Shown: piece by piece, positions 9,971-20,100 of the stretch
Position numbering within the stretch: the stretch's first letter is position 1
How the letters are laid out: the number at the start of each line of letters is the position of its first letter
Assembly (NCBI GenBank): GCA_009838195.1
Contig: VXSC01000032.1
Location: 52,060 to 116,059, forward strand
Direction: 5' to 3'
From: Rhodothermaceae bacterium
GTDB lineage: Bacteria; Bacteroidota; Rhodothermia; Rhodothermales; Bin80
Length of the DNA: 64,000 nt
The notes under the pieces: model-generated
Database searches by the model: none
Told to the model about the DNA's origin: nothing
The model's input: the letters and a program-made list of their open reading frames with translations, nothing else
Made by a program: the position numbers and the translations under genes

Positions 9971-11750
9971 GATCTGCCATTCGCTGGTCGAACCGTCTGT
10001 TCAACTCTTCAAGTGTAACTCGAATAAGCGTTGGCTTTCCCCCCGGAGTACGGTAGGGTTCGTTACATTCAAAAAGACGGTCAATCAGTGTCCTCATCTC
10101 CTCATCACTCAACTTTACTCCTGGCTGTATCGCACCGCGTGTGGCGAGACTACGGGCCATTTTCTCCTCTGCCGGAAGAGGGGCTAACTCCGTCTCAGAA
10201 CTCTCCTTATATCCATCAAGAATAGACTGAAGAAGCTCTTTTTCCGCCCCGACTCGTATGTGTGAGGGTACTCCACGGACGGTCACCGTACGGTTTTCAG
10301 AGATTGAATAATCAAACCCAAGTGCTTTTGCCAGTGGATCCAGTTCACGTAAGAGCTGACAGTCCTGCTGCGTCAAACAGATCAAGTGATGAAACAGGAG
10401 TTGTTGTGACAAACCTGCCCCCGAGCGTAGATCTTCTAAAGCATTCTCAAAGAGGATCCGTTGATGGGCAGCATACTGATCTACCACCAGGATCCCATTA
10501 CTGAGTTGCGTGAGAATGTAAGAATCCTGTAGCTGCCATAAAAACCCAGACGGCTTGGGGTCCGCTCCGCTGGGCAACCGGCTCGGCTCCACTTCATAGA
10601 CAATTGAAGTCTGATGACCATGCAAGGCTGGCAACTCATCCGCACGGGCCGGTGGACTCCAAGAACTGGATGAATCTGATCGTTCCTGCTGAAAACTCAA
10701 CGAGGAAACTGCACCGGGGTGCTGAGGAATCAACTCAGCGACCCCCAAGGCTCTCCTGCAGATCGCCTGTATAAAATTATAGACTCCCCGGTCATCATCA
10801 AATCGAACCTCAATCTTTGAAGGGTGCACATTCACATCAACATTCCGGGGATCAACATTTAGGAATAGTGCATACGCAGGCTTTTGCCCCTCTGGAAGAA
10901 TCGCATCATACGCTGACCTGATTGCATGATTTAAGCTGGGGCTTTTGATCGGCCTCCCATTCACAAATAGATATTGATTTTTCCGGGATTTTCGCGCATG
11001 CTCAGGATGTGTCAGAAATCCCGATGCAGAGATATAGCTGGTTCCTTCATCGACCTGCACAAGGTGTCGAGCCACTTTAGATCCGAGGACCACACGGAGA
11101 CGTTCCCGGAGTGCATCCAGAAAATTCTCGGCGCGTGATCCGGCAAGCCGATACACCTCTTGTTTTTCATGCTCTAATCTAAATGCAGTCCATGGGTTTG
11201 CCAAGGCGCAGGTAACAAAAACTTCCGATATATGCCGGAATTCTGTGGTTGGTGCTTTTAGGAAACTCCGCCGCGCCGGGACATTGAAGAAGAGATTCCG
11301 AACATTAATCGTTGTCCCCACAGCTGTGGCACACGGAGAGGTTTCAATGACTTCCCCCCCTTCAATGCGCACATGAGTCCCCTCCGTGCCTTCCTGCCTC
11401 TTTGTCTTCAATGATACTTGGGCAATCGCGGCGATTGATGCTAAAGCTTCGCCTCGAAAACCCAGCGTTCGGATATTTTCTAAATCCTCAGCCTGCGCAA
11501 TCTTACTGGTTGCATGACGCTCAAAGCACTGAGCAGCATCCTGTGAGCTCATCCCGGTCCCGTTATCTCTGACCTGGATCAGGTTACTCCCAGATGCTTT
11601 GATCAAGACAGAAATGTCTGTCGCACCTGCATCAATTGCATTCTCAAGCAATTCCTTGACCGCCGATGCAGGGCGCTGAACAACCTCACCAGCTGCAATC
11701 TTATTGGCCAGCTCAATAGGCATTCGCCTGATTTGCGCCGCTTGCTCCAT
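9942..11750 (-). CDS. mutL: DNA mismatch repair protein MutL
   Basis: The protein has 602 residues from ATG 11750; an upstream in-frame extension runs into the preceding small gene and is rejected. The N-terminal GHKL ATPase is intact: ELLENAIDAGATD, RDNGTGM, ATSKI and LGFRGEALASI. The C-terminal dimerisation domain is present, but the endonuclease metal motif, normally DQHA-x2-E-x4-E, reads DQYAAHQRILFE (424-435). The CPHGRP-like motif reads TPGGKP (568-573), and the A-C-K/R motif reads ATR. The latent nickase may therefore be weak or absent. It overlaps tilS downstream and follows a 67-codon gene by 10 bases. Confidence 0.96.
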   Translation of the reverse strand: MEQAAQIRRMPIELANKIAAGEVVQRPASAVKELLENAIDAGATDISVLIKASGSNLIQVRDNGTGMSSQDAAQCFERHATSKIAQAEDLENIRTLGFRGEALASIAAIAQVSLKTKRQEGTEGTHVRIEGGEVIETSPCATAVGTTINVRNLFFNVPARRSFLKAPTTEFRHISEVFVTCALANPWTAFRLEHEKQEVYRLAGSRAENFLDALRERLRVVLGSKVARHLVQVDEGTSYISASGFLTHPEHARKSRKNQYLFVNGRPIKSPSLNHAIRSAYDAILPEGQKPAYALFLNVDPRNVDVNVHPSKIEVRFDDDRGVYNFIQAICRRALGVAELIPQHPGAVSSLSFQQERSDSSSSWSPPARADELPALHGHQTSIVYEVEPSRLPSGADPKPSGFLWQLQDSYILTQLSNGILVVDQYAAHQRILFENALEDLRSGAGLSQQLLFHHLICLTQQDCQLLRELDPLAKALGFDYSISENRTVTVRGVPSHIRVGAEKELLQSILDGYKESSETELAPLPAEEKMARSLATRGAIQPGVKLSDEEMRTLIDRLFECNEPYRTPGGKPTLIRVTLEELNRRFDQRMADHGEPDEIIP

Positions 11751-11760
11751 GAATGCTGAT

Positions 11761-11964
11761 CTAACGTCCGAGTGCGTTGTAGATATAAAAGGCAGTAAGC
11801 AATAGTGCCAAGAGATAAAAAAGAGCGATCGGACTGCGTCGACGACGGACACGACTCTGAATTCTCATGCGCCGCTTCAAACTATCATCCTTCCTAGGAT
11901 CATAATAACGAGGCGTATAATCAAATTTTCTCGGTCGTACTTTACGCCCAAATAAGAGGCCCAT
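11761..11964 (-). CDS. Small basic single-pass membrane protein, unknown
   Basis: The protein has 67 residues from ATG 11964, one base after the cdsA stop, which suggests translational coupling. The N-terminal half is strongly basic, with RKVRPRKFDYTPRYYDPRKD and then an arginine cluster RVRRRR. A C-terminal hydrophobic helix (about 43-63, IALFYLLALLLTAFYIY) should anchor it with the basic part in the cytoplasm. I do not recognise the family. Its fixed place between cdsA and mutL, with almost no spacing, argues that it is a real gene. Confidence 0.65.
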   Translation of the reverse strand: MGLLFGRKVRPRKFDYTPRYYDPRKDDSLKRRMRIQSRVRRRRSPIALFYLLALLLTAFYIYNALGR

Positions 11965-11965
11965 A

Positions 11966-12775
11966 TTAGAATTGGCTAGCGATGAAAACAATATACATAT
12001 ACGCTAAGGGAGCCGCTACGATCATACCATCAAAGCGATCCAGAATCCCTCCATGGCCCGGCAAGATAACGCCGGAATCTTTTACTCCTGCTACCCGCTT
12101 AAACCGGCTTTCAGCCAGGTCTCCAACCGCACCGGAGAGGGTACAAACCATCCCCAGAATAATCAAATGAGCGATACTCAGCGGCATTTCAACGGTTGCA
12201 TTCAAAATAAACACTGCCAGGATAGCTCCTCCGATTCCACCGAGGAACCCTTCCCAGGTTTTGCCAGGAGAAATCGTTGGTGCTAATGGGTTTTTACCAA
12301 AAAAAGATCCTGCAAAGAATGCGAAAATATCACTCGCCCACACAAGCATCAGCACAGTGACGGTAAGCACTAACGCTTCCTGTTCAGTATACCCTGGGAT
12401 TGTACGTAGATCGGTTAAAAATGCTAACAGAGTAGTCGGGTAGACTGCACCGGAAAGTGTTGCCCCCAAACGCATCAGGGGTTGCCGGGTTTTGGTGAAG
12501 GTGCACCACAAAACCAGGCCGACAACAGGGACCGCACTAAGCAGGAATATATTGGGAACTAAAGCCCGCAGTGACAGACCCGCACCTAGCAATAACCCTG
12601 TAATGATCCACGCCTGGACCCCGCATCGCTCATAGAGTTGATATAATTCAACCTGCCCCACAAGTGCTATCACCAACACCGCAATTCCAAAGTACCATGG
12701 CCCAAGCCATGCAGAGCCAACCAATAAGAATGCCCCAATCGAACCGGTAAACAAACGAGTCAATATCTGTGACAT
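11966..12775 (-). CDS. cdsA: Phosphatidate cytidylyltransferase (CDP-diacylglycerol synthase)
   Basis: The protein has 269 residues with about seven hydrophobic segments. The CTP-transferase signature is clear near the C-terminus: SPGKTWEGFLGG, then GDLAESRFKR and KDSGVILPGHGGILDRFD. The enzyme makes CDP-diacylglycerol from phosphatidic acid and CTP in the inner membrane, the precursor of most phospholipids. It lies 15 bases downstream of the CPBP protease gene and one base before the small membrane-protein gene, so these minus-strand genes are probably one transcript. Confidence 0.96.
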   Translation of the reverse strand: MSQILTRLFTGSIGAFLLVGSAWLGPWYFGIAVLVIALVGQVELYQLYERCGVQAWIITGLLLGAGLSLRALVPNIFLLSAVPVVGLVLWCTFTKTRQPLMRLGATLSGAVYPTTLLAFLTDLRTIPGYTEQEALVLTVTVLMLVWASDIFAFFAGSFFGKNPLAPTISPGKTWEGFLGGIGGAILAVFILNATVEMPLSIAHLIILGMVCTLSGAVGDLAESRFKRVAGVKDSGVILPGHGGILDRFDGMIVAAPLAYMYIVFIASQF

Positions 12776-12790
12776 TCGTCCCCCTCCCCC

Positions 12791-13996
12791 CTACTTGTTC
12801 TTTAGTGCTTCCTGGGTCAATTCTTCATCAGTGAGCGATTGTTTGGAAAGGATCTCCAATGCTGAGTTCTCCATGGATTTTGGCACCAACACTCTTACCT
12901 TCGCCAAGTAGCCGTGGGTTAAATTGAACGCATGGTCCCGCTGGTTCAATATGACCGATGGGATGTCTGCATCTTCCAGACGGGCATGCACTAAAGCGGC
13001 TTCGTAGTCCGTACCACTACGAAAGACCTCCGTCCAGTCATCTAAATGGCTCTGCCTCTGCCCATGGCTTTGATGAATGAATCTGATACAGATTAAAAAA
13101 GCAAGCGCACCACCCACAATCAATGACCACGGAATGCTCTCTGGATCAGAAATGGATGTTGATCCCCACTCAGATACAACCAGCGACAACCCGTTGTTCA
13201 GAAAATGCAGAACCACCGGAATCAATAAGCTCCCCGTACGCCAGGTAACATATGCGAGATAACAGCCCAATAGAGCAAGTGGTAGCACTTGCGTAAGTCT
13301 TAAATGAAACAAACCAAAAAGGAAACCGGTGAATAGTATTCCTCCGACAATTCCCATTCCCCGCTCCGCACGCCTTTGGACAAACCCTCGGAAAAATACT
13401 TCTTCAAAAATCGCAGGCGTTGCCGCAACAAAAACCAGGTTCAGGTAGAAGTTTCCACCTCCGGAAGCAAGCCAATCCACGATTTCCATTTGCTGCTCTT
13501 CCAATGTCTGAAGAAATTCGGGTAATGGAAGCTGCTCGTTGAAGATCCCAAGACCCAGAACAATCGGAAGCAGGCAGAAAAAGCCCACGATACACAGTAC
13601 TAACTCTTTCACCGTACACCGGGAAATACGCAAATAACTTGTCAGCTGGGAAGAATCCAGCCAACTTGCAAGGATTGCGATCCCGCCAAGCCCCAATGCC
13701 AACCCAATTGCATTCGCCCCGAGTAGAGCACTCCCATATTCGGCGAGTACAGCCTGTTGATTCGCAACTAGGTCCTGGAGTTCAACCCCTCCCAATGCGA
13801 GAAGAATGACGGAAGCGAGGTTGCCGATGAACAGATATGCAATCAGTCCAACGAACACCCATAGTGCTAGGACTGCAAACGTGGGCCATTTACCCGATAC
13901 GCCATCAAAAAGAATCGGGCCACTCGGAGAATCTGCTTGGTCTAATTCTGCATCCACAAGGGGACGGTTCGATTTATCGAAAAATTTATCGGCCAT
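12791..13996 (-). CDS. CPBP-family intramembrane metalloprotease with C-terminal DUF2007-like domain
   Basis: The protein has 401 residues. Multiple membrane segments surround the CAAX-protease/ABI (CPBP) motifs: EEVFFRG at 198-204, a His at 231 (FGLFHLR) and HFLNN at 264-268. After a last membrane helix near 290-305, a soluble tail (about 322-395: EVFRSGTDYEAALVHARLE, then the LAKVRVLVPKS segment) resembles DUF2007, the putative signal-transducing domain. The substrate is unknown; family members process prenylated or membrane proteins or give bacteriocin self-immunity. It is probably first in the cdsA-mutL-tilS-hpt run. Confidence 0.85.
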   Translation of the reverse strand: MADKFFDKSNRPLVDAELDQADSPSGPILFDGVSGKWPTFAVLALWVFVGLIAYLFIGNLASVILLALGGVELQDLVANQQAVLAEYGSALLGANAIGLALGLGGIAILASWLDSSQLTSYLRISRCTVKELVLCIVGFFCLLPIVLGLGIFNEQLPLPEFLQTLEEQQMEIVDWLASGGGNFYLNLVFVAATPAIFEEVFFRGFVQRRAERGMGIVGGILFTGFLFGLFHLRLTQVLPLALLGCYLAYVTWRTGSLLIPVVLHFLNNGLSLVVSEWGSTSISDPESIPWSLIVGGALAFLICIRFIHQSHGQRQSHLDDWTEVFRSGTDYEAALVHARLEDADIPSVILNQRDHAFNLTHGYLAKVRVLVPKSMENSALEILSKQSLTDEELTQEALKNK

Positions 13997-14023
13997 TGAA
14001 ACGTTTCAGGCTAATTGTACATT
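13996..14023 (+). promoter_or_regulatory. Candidate sigma-70-type promoter of tRNA-Arg
   Basis: TTGAAA (13996-14001), 16 bases, then TACATT (14018-14023) stand 10 bases before the mature tRNA-Arg. The -35 side overlaps the start of the opposite CPBP gene and includes the 10-base palindrome GAAACGTTTC (13998-14007). Read from sequence only. Confidence 0.5.
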
Positions 14024-14033
14024 AGAGAGGCAT

Positions 14034-14107
14034 GCGCCCGTAGCTCAGCTGGATAGAGCGTCTGCCTCCGGAGCAGAAGGCCAGAGGTTCGAATCCTCTC
14101 GGGCGTA
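14034..14107 (+). tRNA. tRNA-Arg (anticodon CCG)
   Basis: A 74-base cloverleaf with acceptor arms GCGCCCG and CGGGCGT (G-U at the first pair), a D-loop with AGCTCAGCTGGATAGAGC, an anticodon loop CTCCGGA giving CCG, and a T-arm with GGTTCGAATCC. CCA is not encoded. It reads the CGG arginine codon. It is a lone plus-strand tRNA between the CPBP and symporter genes, both on the minus strand. Confidence 0.95.
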
Positions 14108-14123
14108 CCCTCCCGGTCTGAAT

Positions 14124-15410
14124 TTACGTCTCAATTTGTCCTTCCGAGGATGCAACCAAGGTTGCCACCGTTGCATCTCCTGTTACATTACATACAGTTC
14201 GACACATATCAAGTATTCGGTCAACTCCCAGAATCAAAGCAATTCCCGCCGCAGGAACCCCGACCGATTGCAATATGATAATCAGCATAATAATCCCAGC
14301 ACTTGGCACTGCTGCAGTCCCAATTGAGGCAAGAACGGCCAGTAGAATAATTTCAATCTGATCCATAAACCCTAATGCAATACCCAGCGTCTGGGCGATA
14401 AACACAGCGGCGACTGCCTGATAAAGGGCCGTACCATCCATATTGATTGTAGCTCCAAGTGGCAACACAAACGAAGATACCTCCTCACTGACCCCCAGAT
14501 TATTCTCAACGCGGTCCATCGTTACAGGAAGCGTTGCCCCACTTGAGGAGGTACTGAAAGCAACCAACTGCGCGGGAGCAATCCCCTTGACGAATTTCTT
14601 GATCCCCAATGGGGTGAAGAACTTGATCAGGGATCCATAAGTGATCACTACCTGCAGAATAAGACCGGCCAACACGACCAGCATGTAGAAACCGAGTGCT
14701 CCCAGGAGGCTCCACAGCTCGCTCAGGTTATCACCCGAAATCAAACTGACGGTGTCTGCAAGAAGAGCAAACACACCAAGCGGTGCGATCCACATGATGA
14801 TTTCCACAAGCTTAATGACGGCTGCGGTCAGGCTCTCAAAGAAGCCCAGTAGCGGCCGTGCTTTCTCCTGTGGAACCAAGAGTAATGCGATCCCGAACAA
14901 CACGGAAATCAAAACTATTTGCAGCATGTTGCGATTATTCGAGGCCGCTGCTGCAATATTTCGGGGTACCATGTCTACAAACGCCTGAAGCGGGCCACGT
15001 TCCTCGGCTGAAGCAGCACTCTCCTGACGCTCTTCTGCCATATCGCTCCATTCGGCTTGCAATTCGGTACGTACATCTTCGGGAACAGTATCACCGGGAC
15101 GTACGATATTGACAAGAATTAAGCCAATAATCAGCGCAAAAACGGTCGTACCGATGTAGATTGCAATCGTCTTGCCACCGATACGCGCAAGCTTACGTGT
15201 GTCTGAAAGTGAGGAGATCCCAGTGATGATGGATCCCAAAACAAGTGGCACCGCAATCATAAACAGGGAATTCAAAAATATATCCCCGAATGGGCTGATC
15301 CAATTTTGCGTGAATTCTCCCCATCCCATCGCGGCGGAAAGAATCCCATACCCCAATCCCAATACAAGACCGAGGATAATCCAGATGTGCAACTGTTTTT
15401 GCCAATTCAT
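14124..15410 (-). CDS. Dicarboxylate/amino acid:cation symporter (DAACS family)
   Basis: The protein has 428 residues with eight or so hydrophobic helices. Family motifs are clear: an STSSSGATLPVT serine-rich hairpin near 285-296, LPLGATINMDGTALYQ in the seventh helix, and a VDRILDMCRTVCNVTGDA segment in the last helix. Members couple uptake of glutamate, aspartate or C4-dicarboxylates to Na+ or H+. The Arg within DRILDMCRT fits the acidic-amino-acid transporters, but substrate assignment is uncertain. There is a charged insert around 120-140. It ends 16 bases past the opposing tRNA-Arg. Confidence 0.92.
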   Translation of the reverse strand: MNWQKQLHIWIILGLVLGLGYGILSAAMGWGEFTQNWISPFGDIFLNSLFMIAVPLVLGSIITGISSLSDTRKLARIGGKTIAIYIGTTVFALIIGLILVNIVRPGDTVPEDVRTELQAEWSDMAEERQESAASAEERGPLQAFVDMVPRNIAAAASNNRNMLQIVLISVLFGIALLLVPQEKARPLLGFFESLTAAVIKLVEIIMWIAPLGVFALLADTVSLISGDNLSELWSLLGALGFYMLVVLAGLILQVVITYGSLIKFFTPLGIKKFVKGIAPAQLVAFSTSSSGATLPVTMDRVENNLGVSEEVSSFVLPLGATINMDGTALYQAVAAVFIAQTLGIALGFMDQIEIILLAVLASIGTAAVPSAGIIMLIIILQSVGVPAAGIALILGVDRILDMCRTVCNVTGDATVATLVASSEGQIET

Positions 15411-15510
15411 AATGTCAGATAAATTGCTGTGGTTGGTCTAATATAACAACGCAGGGTCAACCTACTTTTAGTCTGGAAGGTTTTTAGAGATTCATCATCG
15501 AGTGACGTCA

Positions 15511-16464
15511 CTATTGGTCAAGAATAAAACTCAGACGGGGCGCAATGTACGTTCTACCTTGCATATCGTCCAGCAACCCGAGACTCATTTGTACACGACG
15601 GTTGTGTAACCGGGCGAAGATAGCTGCATCCACCGCAGCAATCACATGATTCGCGATCAGTAATGTGGTAATTCGGGAGGCTCGTCGCAGGTATGTATTT
15701 GCATCCGCATGATTGTCCGCATAACGATAAAACCGGGAAGATACATGCACCTTGGCATCTCCCGACTCACCCGTTTCCGGTTCAATGGAGGGAATGAACT
15801 CTCCATTCTCATCAATCCAAGTCACCTGACCATCCCGCATGAGGGCAACATAATCATCCCATCCTGGAGCATACTGGAAATATTTGCCGATTAATTCATA
15901 ATACTGCTGCTCCCCAAAAAACGGTAATACATGCGAAAACGCAGCTCCCGTACTCCCGTTATACACAACGCCCTCCACTCGTCGAATTTCCTGAATAAGG
16001 GAGCGGATCGCCAACTGTTCCGATTGAGACCAGATATCTGGATTCGCAAGATTAATGCTTGAGAGTAGCGGAGAAATTTCTATTGGTGCAGCGGTGACAG
16101 GCTGTCCGCCTGGCAAGTGATTCAAGTATTGCATGTAATCATTCAACCAGGATGCATATCGGACCGGGCTCCAGTGGGCGTGCGCTTCCATTTGATAAGC
16201 ATCTCTGCCATCTGTGCCTTTCTGACGCCAAGATCTATATAAAAGAAGCACTGTAGCTTCTCCAGCAACAGCAACGGCCGCCTTGATCCAGCTGCGGTTA
16301 TAGGCTTGACCTGCACCGGGAACGATCGCAGACATGCCAAACGCGAGGGGAACACTTTTTCGTGAACTTGAAAACAATGCCTCCAAACTATCGGCCGTCG
16401 GCTGTGCCTGCACATTGGTACTGACGCAACCGCCAAATACAAGCACAAATAAAATATATCGCAT
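15511..16464 (-). CDS. DUF5683-like exported envelope protein
   Basis: The protein has 317 residues from ATG 16464, four bases after the tlpA-like stop. It has a signal peptide (cleavage near VQA-QP), then SAIVPGAGQAYNRSWIKAA, the pattern of DUF5683-type proteins common in Bacteroidota. A hydrophobic segment follows near 70-85. The remainder is without recognisable domains apart from a second hydrophobic stretch near 265-285. Function unknown; it is the last gene of the porU-porV block, which suggests an envelope role. Confidence 0.6.
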   Translation of the reverse strand: MRYILFVLVFGGCVSTNVQAQPTADSLEALFSSSRKSVPLAFGMSAIVPGAGQAYNRSWIKAAVAVAGEATVLLLYRSWRQKGTDGRDAYQMEAHAHWSPVRYASWLNDYMQYLNHLPGGQPVTAAPIEISPLLSSINLANPDIWSQSEQLAIRSLIQEIRRVEGVVYNGSTGAAFSHVLPFFGEQQYYELIGKYFQYAPGWDDYVALMRDGQVTWIDENGEFIPSIEPETGESGDAKVHVSSRFYRYADNHADANTYLRRASRITTLLIANHVIAAVDAAIFARLHNRRVQMSLGLLDDMQGRTYIAPRLSFILDQ

Positions 16465-16468
16465 GGCG

Positions 16469-17107
16469 TTATGACTCAAGAGCGGCCAGCCATGGAGTAA
16501 CCAAATTTTCGAAATATGCAAAGTTGCCCGCACCACGAATGCGTTCCCGAATCATCCCCGTGCCATCAATCACGTACGAGACCGGACGTCCAAACGCAAG
16601 CTCATTTTGGAACGATTCCGGCAAATCTTCCAGCTTCACATAGCCTGACACGGTCTCCTCTGGTAACAGATCCGTGTACAACTGGAGTTCTTCTAAGGCT
16701 TCATCTGATATGGTTAAAACCACCAGCCCCTTGTCATGATAGGCAACCTGAAGTGCATCAAGTTCAGGCAACTCGGTGATACAAGGCTGACACCAGGTTG
16801 CCCAGAAATTCAGTAGAACTACACGGCCACTGTAATCGGCGATGTTCCTCTTTTCCTGGTTGGAGACCAACTGGAATTCAAAGGGTTCGGCATAGGTGGA
16901 CGGGAGTGCGGTGCTGGAATGTTCTTGGTGGGTCCAGACAAGCGCAATGGTCAGGCCCGACAAGCACACAAGCAAGACGCACATGATCGTGACCATCCAC
17001 TGCACCGCCCCTTGAGGGATCGGGTATGGGTTTTTGCGCAGGGCAAAATAAATGATCCCAACGCCGACTGCAATAAACAGAAAAGAAAAAACAAGTATGA
17101 GCGTCAT
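16469..17107 (-). CDS. TlpA-like membrane-anchored thioredoxin
   Basis: The protein has 212 residues with two N-terminal membrane helices (about 3-22 and 36-58) followed by a thioredoxin fold. The redox motif is NFWATWCQPC, with Cys105 and Cys109. A cis-Pro segment GRPVSYVID follows, as in TlpA/ResA proteins. The domain should lie in the periplasm and reduce or oxidise thiols of envelope proteins. It follows the large peptidase gene by 16 bases and precedes the DUF5683-like gene by four, so it belongs to the porU-porV block. Confidence 0.85.
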   Translation of the reverse strand: MTLILVFSFLFIAVGVGIIYFALRKNPYPIPQGAVQWMVTIMCVLLVCLSGLTIALVWTHQEHSSTALPSTYAEPFEFQLVSNQEKRNIADYSGRVVLLNFWATWCQPCITELPELDALQVAYHDKGLVVLTISDEALEELQLYTDLLPEETVSGYVKLEDLPESFQNELAFGRPVSYVIDGTGMIRERIRGAGNFAYFENLVTPWLAALES

Positions 17108-17123
17108 GTGATTTTACCTAGCC

Positions 17124-20100
17124 TCAAAAATCAAACCCGAATAGAACCCCAAAGTGCCATTGAACCTGCTTTCCATAATTCACGCTTGGCTGTGAGGTGA
17201 TGAATGCATCATCCAACTGAACCTCAAATGAATCTGCTCCGTACGTCGCACTCACAAACAGCGCCGTAGGCAAGAGATAGTAACTTCCCATCATCAAGCG
17301 AAGTTCGGCTCCAATATCTTTGCGAAGTGCGCGGCTTTCTGGTTGAACCCGTGCCCCATCCGCATAGAGCCGCAGGAATGCTTTATCCAAATAAATCGGC
17401 CCAATTTGGCGCTTGATATCTGGTAAGAGCGGCAAGAGCCACGATGCTTGCAACCACAGAGTTTCCGTTCCTCCCAATCCATAAAAAGGATAACCCCGGG
17501 CTCCTGAAAGCCCCCCTACATACTCGAAATAAAATGAATCTGCACGCCTGCCAAACAACGTTGATGCGTGCATTTTCATGTTCAGTCCATGTGATGTGCC
17601 ATAAATTTGTCCAGGTAAGCGGATGCCACCTTCCAGATCCACTCTCAGGCGGTGAAGAATACTGGTATTGTACACGGGAACCAGCTGGCCATCTCGAATA
17701 TCGAATCGATCCAGAAGACGCCCGGTTTCCCGATGATAGGATGCGGTCATGCGGATCCCAGTTCGCATGATATCGGATTCACGATGTGCACGCTGCAATT
17801 CGAAATACACATTCGCCATGTAGCTGCGCCCAATATAGTAGCGCGACGAAGTGCTCGGGATCCAGTCCGCTAATTCTTTCGAGTAAAACCGGTTGGTGGT
17901 CACGCGGTAAGGACTGTAGCGGTATCCCACTTCCAATAAGGTACTCCGATGGACCTTGCTGCGCAAATAGACATTGCCTTCCCATAGACCATAGGTTAAG
18001 TCTGCATTGGTGGTTTCCTGCAGGCATGCGGTACAGGGATGCTCCTCAATTGACAACCCGTTTTCTACGCTACGCTGAATATTATAAAGCTGAATAGATA
18101 CCTGGGGAGACCATCGTTTGGGGATGAGCCGGAACCCTCTGGCATAATCAAACTGAAGGAATGCATCCCGTTCTAGTGCCAATAAATTGGCGGGTGCAAA
18201 AAATTGGCCGTCTCCATGGGATCCCGGGCCAATCAACAACCCGCCAAATAGACTCATGCCCTCTAGAATTTCCCTGGAAGAGAGATAGGTGCCAAACTTG
18301 AGATTTCGCCAGAAGGTCTCCGCTCTACCCCGAATGCGTCCTTCCAGTTCACGCTCTACATATTGGTCCAGCCGGATGACCGGCGAAATCGCGAAATCTG
18401 TGAACGCAGCCCCGTACGGTGAAACGTGCAATGAATCGGCTCCCAGGTAAATGTCCTCAGCCATTGCACTGGCAAGCTCATCCATCGTCAGTGCCCTTAC
18501 ATCTGCGTCGCTTGCCGGGTCATGGGACGAGGGCATCTTCGTGATAAATTCTGGGGGTGTATAGGAGGCTGTAGAGTTTGGGATGCCGGGATTTTCTAGC
18601 AGAGCAATTTTGTATCCATCCCACTCGTATGTGGCGTAGACAAGTGTGCCATCTGGCCTCATATCCGGCATAAATGCTCCACCGATCACCTGGGTCAACT
18701 GCCCAGACGTATCTCCATCCATCTGATAGATATTATAGATTCCATTCGCATCCGAGGCATAGTACAGAATCCCGTTGGCCACCATAGGTGAGCGTTCGTC
18801 TGCGATGGTTTGTACGACGGGGACAGAGTCGGAACCATCCACTCTAATACGCCACAAGTCGTTGCCATGCTTGCCTGGCTCAAGCCTTGCAAAATAGATC
18901 CAGTCACCATCCCATGTCGGGCCGGTCACCTGCGTGCCATTGGCAAATTGTGTAACCGGCATGGTCTCACCCGTGTCGACATCAAGAAGCCATACATTGC
19001 TCGTTCCGTCATTGGAGGTGACATAAGCAATTCTGGTTCCAGTAGAGTCCCAAGCGGGCTGCGACGCCCGTGCATCGCGTGTGAGTTGCGTGGATGTCTC
19101 TGTATCCAGTTCGATCACATGAAGGTCTGTATAGAGAAAACCCTCCGCGGTGATTCGCTGTTTTGCGTAGGCAAGTGCATTGCCATCTGGTCTCCATGCC
19201 GCTGCACCCGTGACTCCAGATTTGACCCGATGCCCTAGAGAGCAGATATAATCACCGACCATGCTCCCCAGATCATGGGCAAGAACCGAATCCGTGCTTA
19301 AATCCCGTACATACAGAGTTACCCGGCTGAAGTGTTCGCCCTTATTGGAGATGTATGCAAGTTTGGAACCGTCTGGAGAAAATCGCGGAAAGTAATTCGC
19401 AAATCCATCCGGCTCAATGATCGTTCCCTCCACGGGAGACGCTTCAATCGGCGTGATTGCTTTACGATATGCCTGCTCCAACTCCTGAAGCCACTGATCA
19501 TAAACCTCTTTCCCCTTCACTCCTGTTGCCAACTCAATCGCTTCCTCTACACGCCAAGTACCCCACCGGCGCAAGTTATTGGTGATTTCAGATAAGACCT
19601 CATCCCCATATTTGTTCGCCAGGTAGAGGGTAAAGGCAAAACCATAGTTATAGACGCCCTCACGCATGAGACTGCTTTTGGAATAAAAACTGCCGAGTTC
19701 ACTCAGACTGAGTGTTTTATTCTCCAGGACCCGGGTCCGCAGCAACATATCTCTATGCGAATCCCACTGATCATAGTGCGCGTGATCGTGCTGATACTGT
19801 GCGGTCCCTTCTGCCAACCATGCTGGATTACTTAGCCCGACAACGGGATAACTTACAAGTACATTGGGGTAACCATACAAGACATCCGGGCGACGCACAT
19901 TTTCGTAATCCAGGACCTGGAGATAACCAAATGGTATCGCCCGGGGTAGTTTCATTGCTGCCTGGACTTGTACAATGTGCGTGAACTCGTGCGTGATCAC
20001 ATTGCGCATCCAGTCATGTGCCCCACGCAATGATGAGTTAAGTGCCGGTGCCCAAATTTCAATTTTATTGTCAAAAAAGAACGCCGCACCGTTCGAATAA

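Noticed and set aside
15501..15512. Perfect 12-base palindrome AGTGACGTCACT
   Set aside because: It touches the stop codon of the DUF5683-like gene and is not followed by a T-run. One such site in 64 kb is not unusual enough to call a function.
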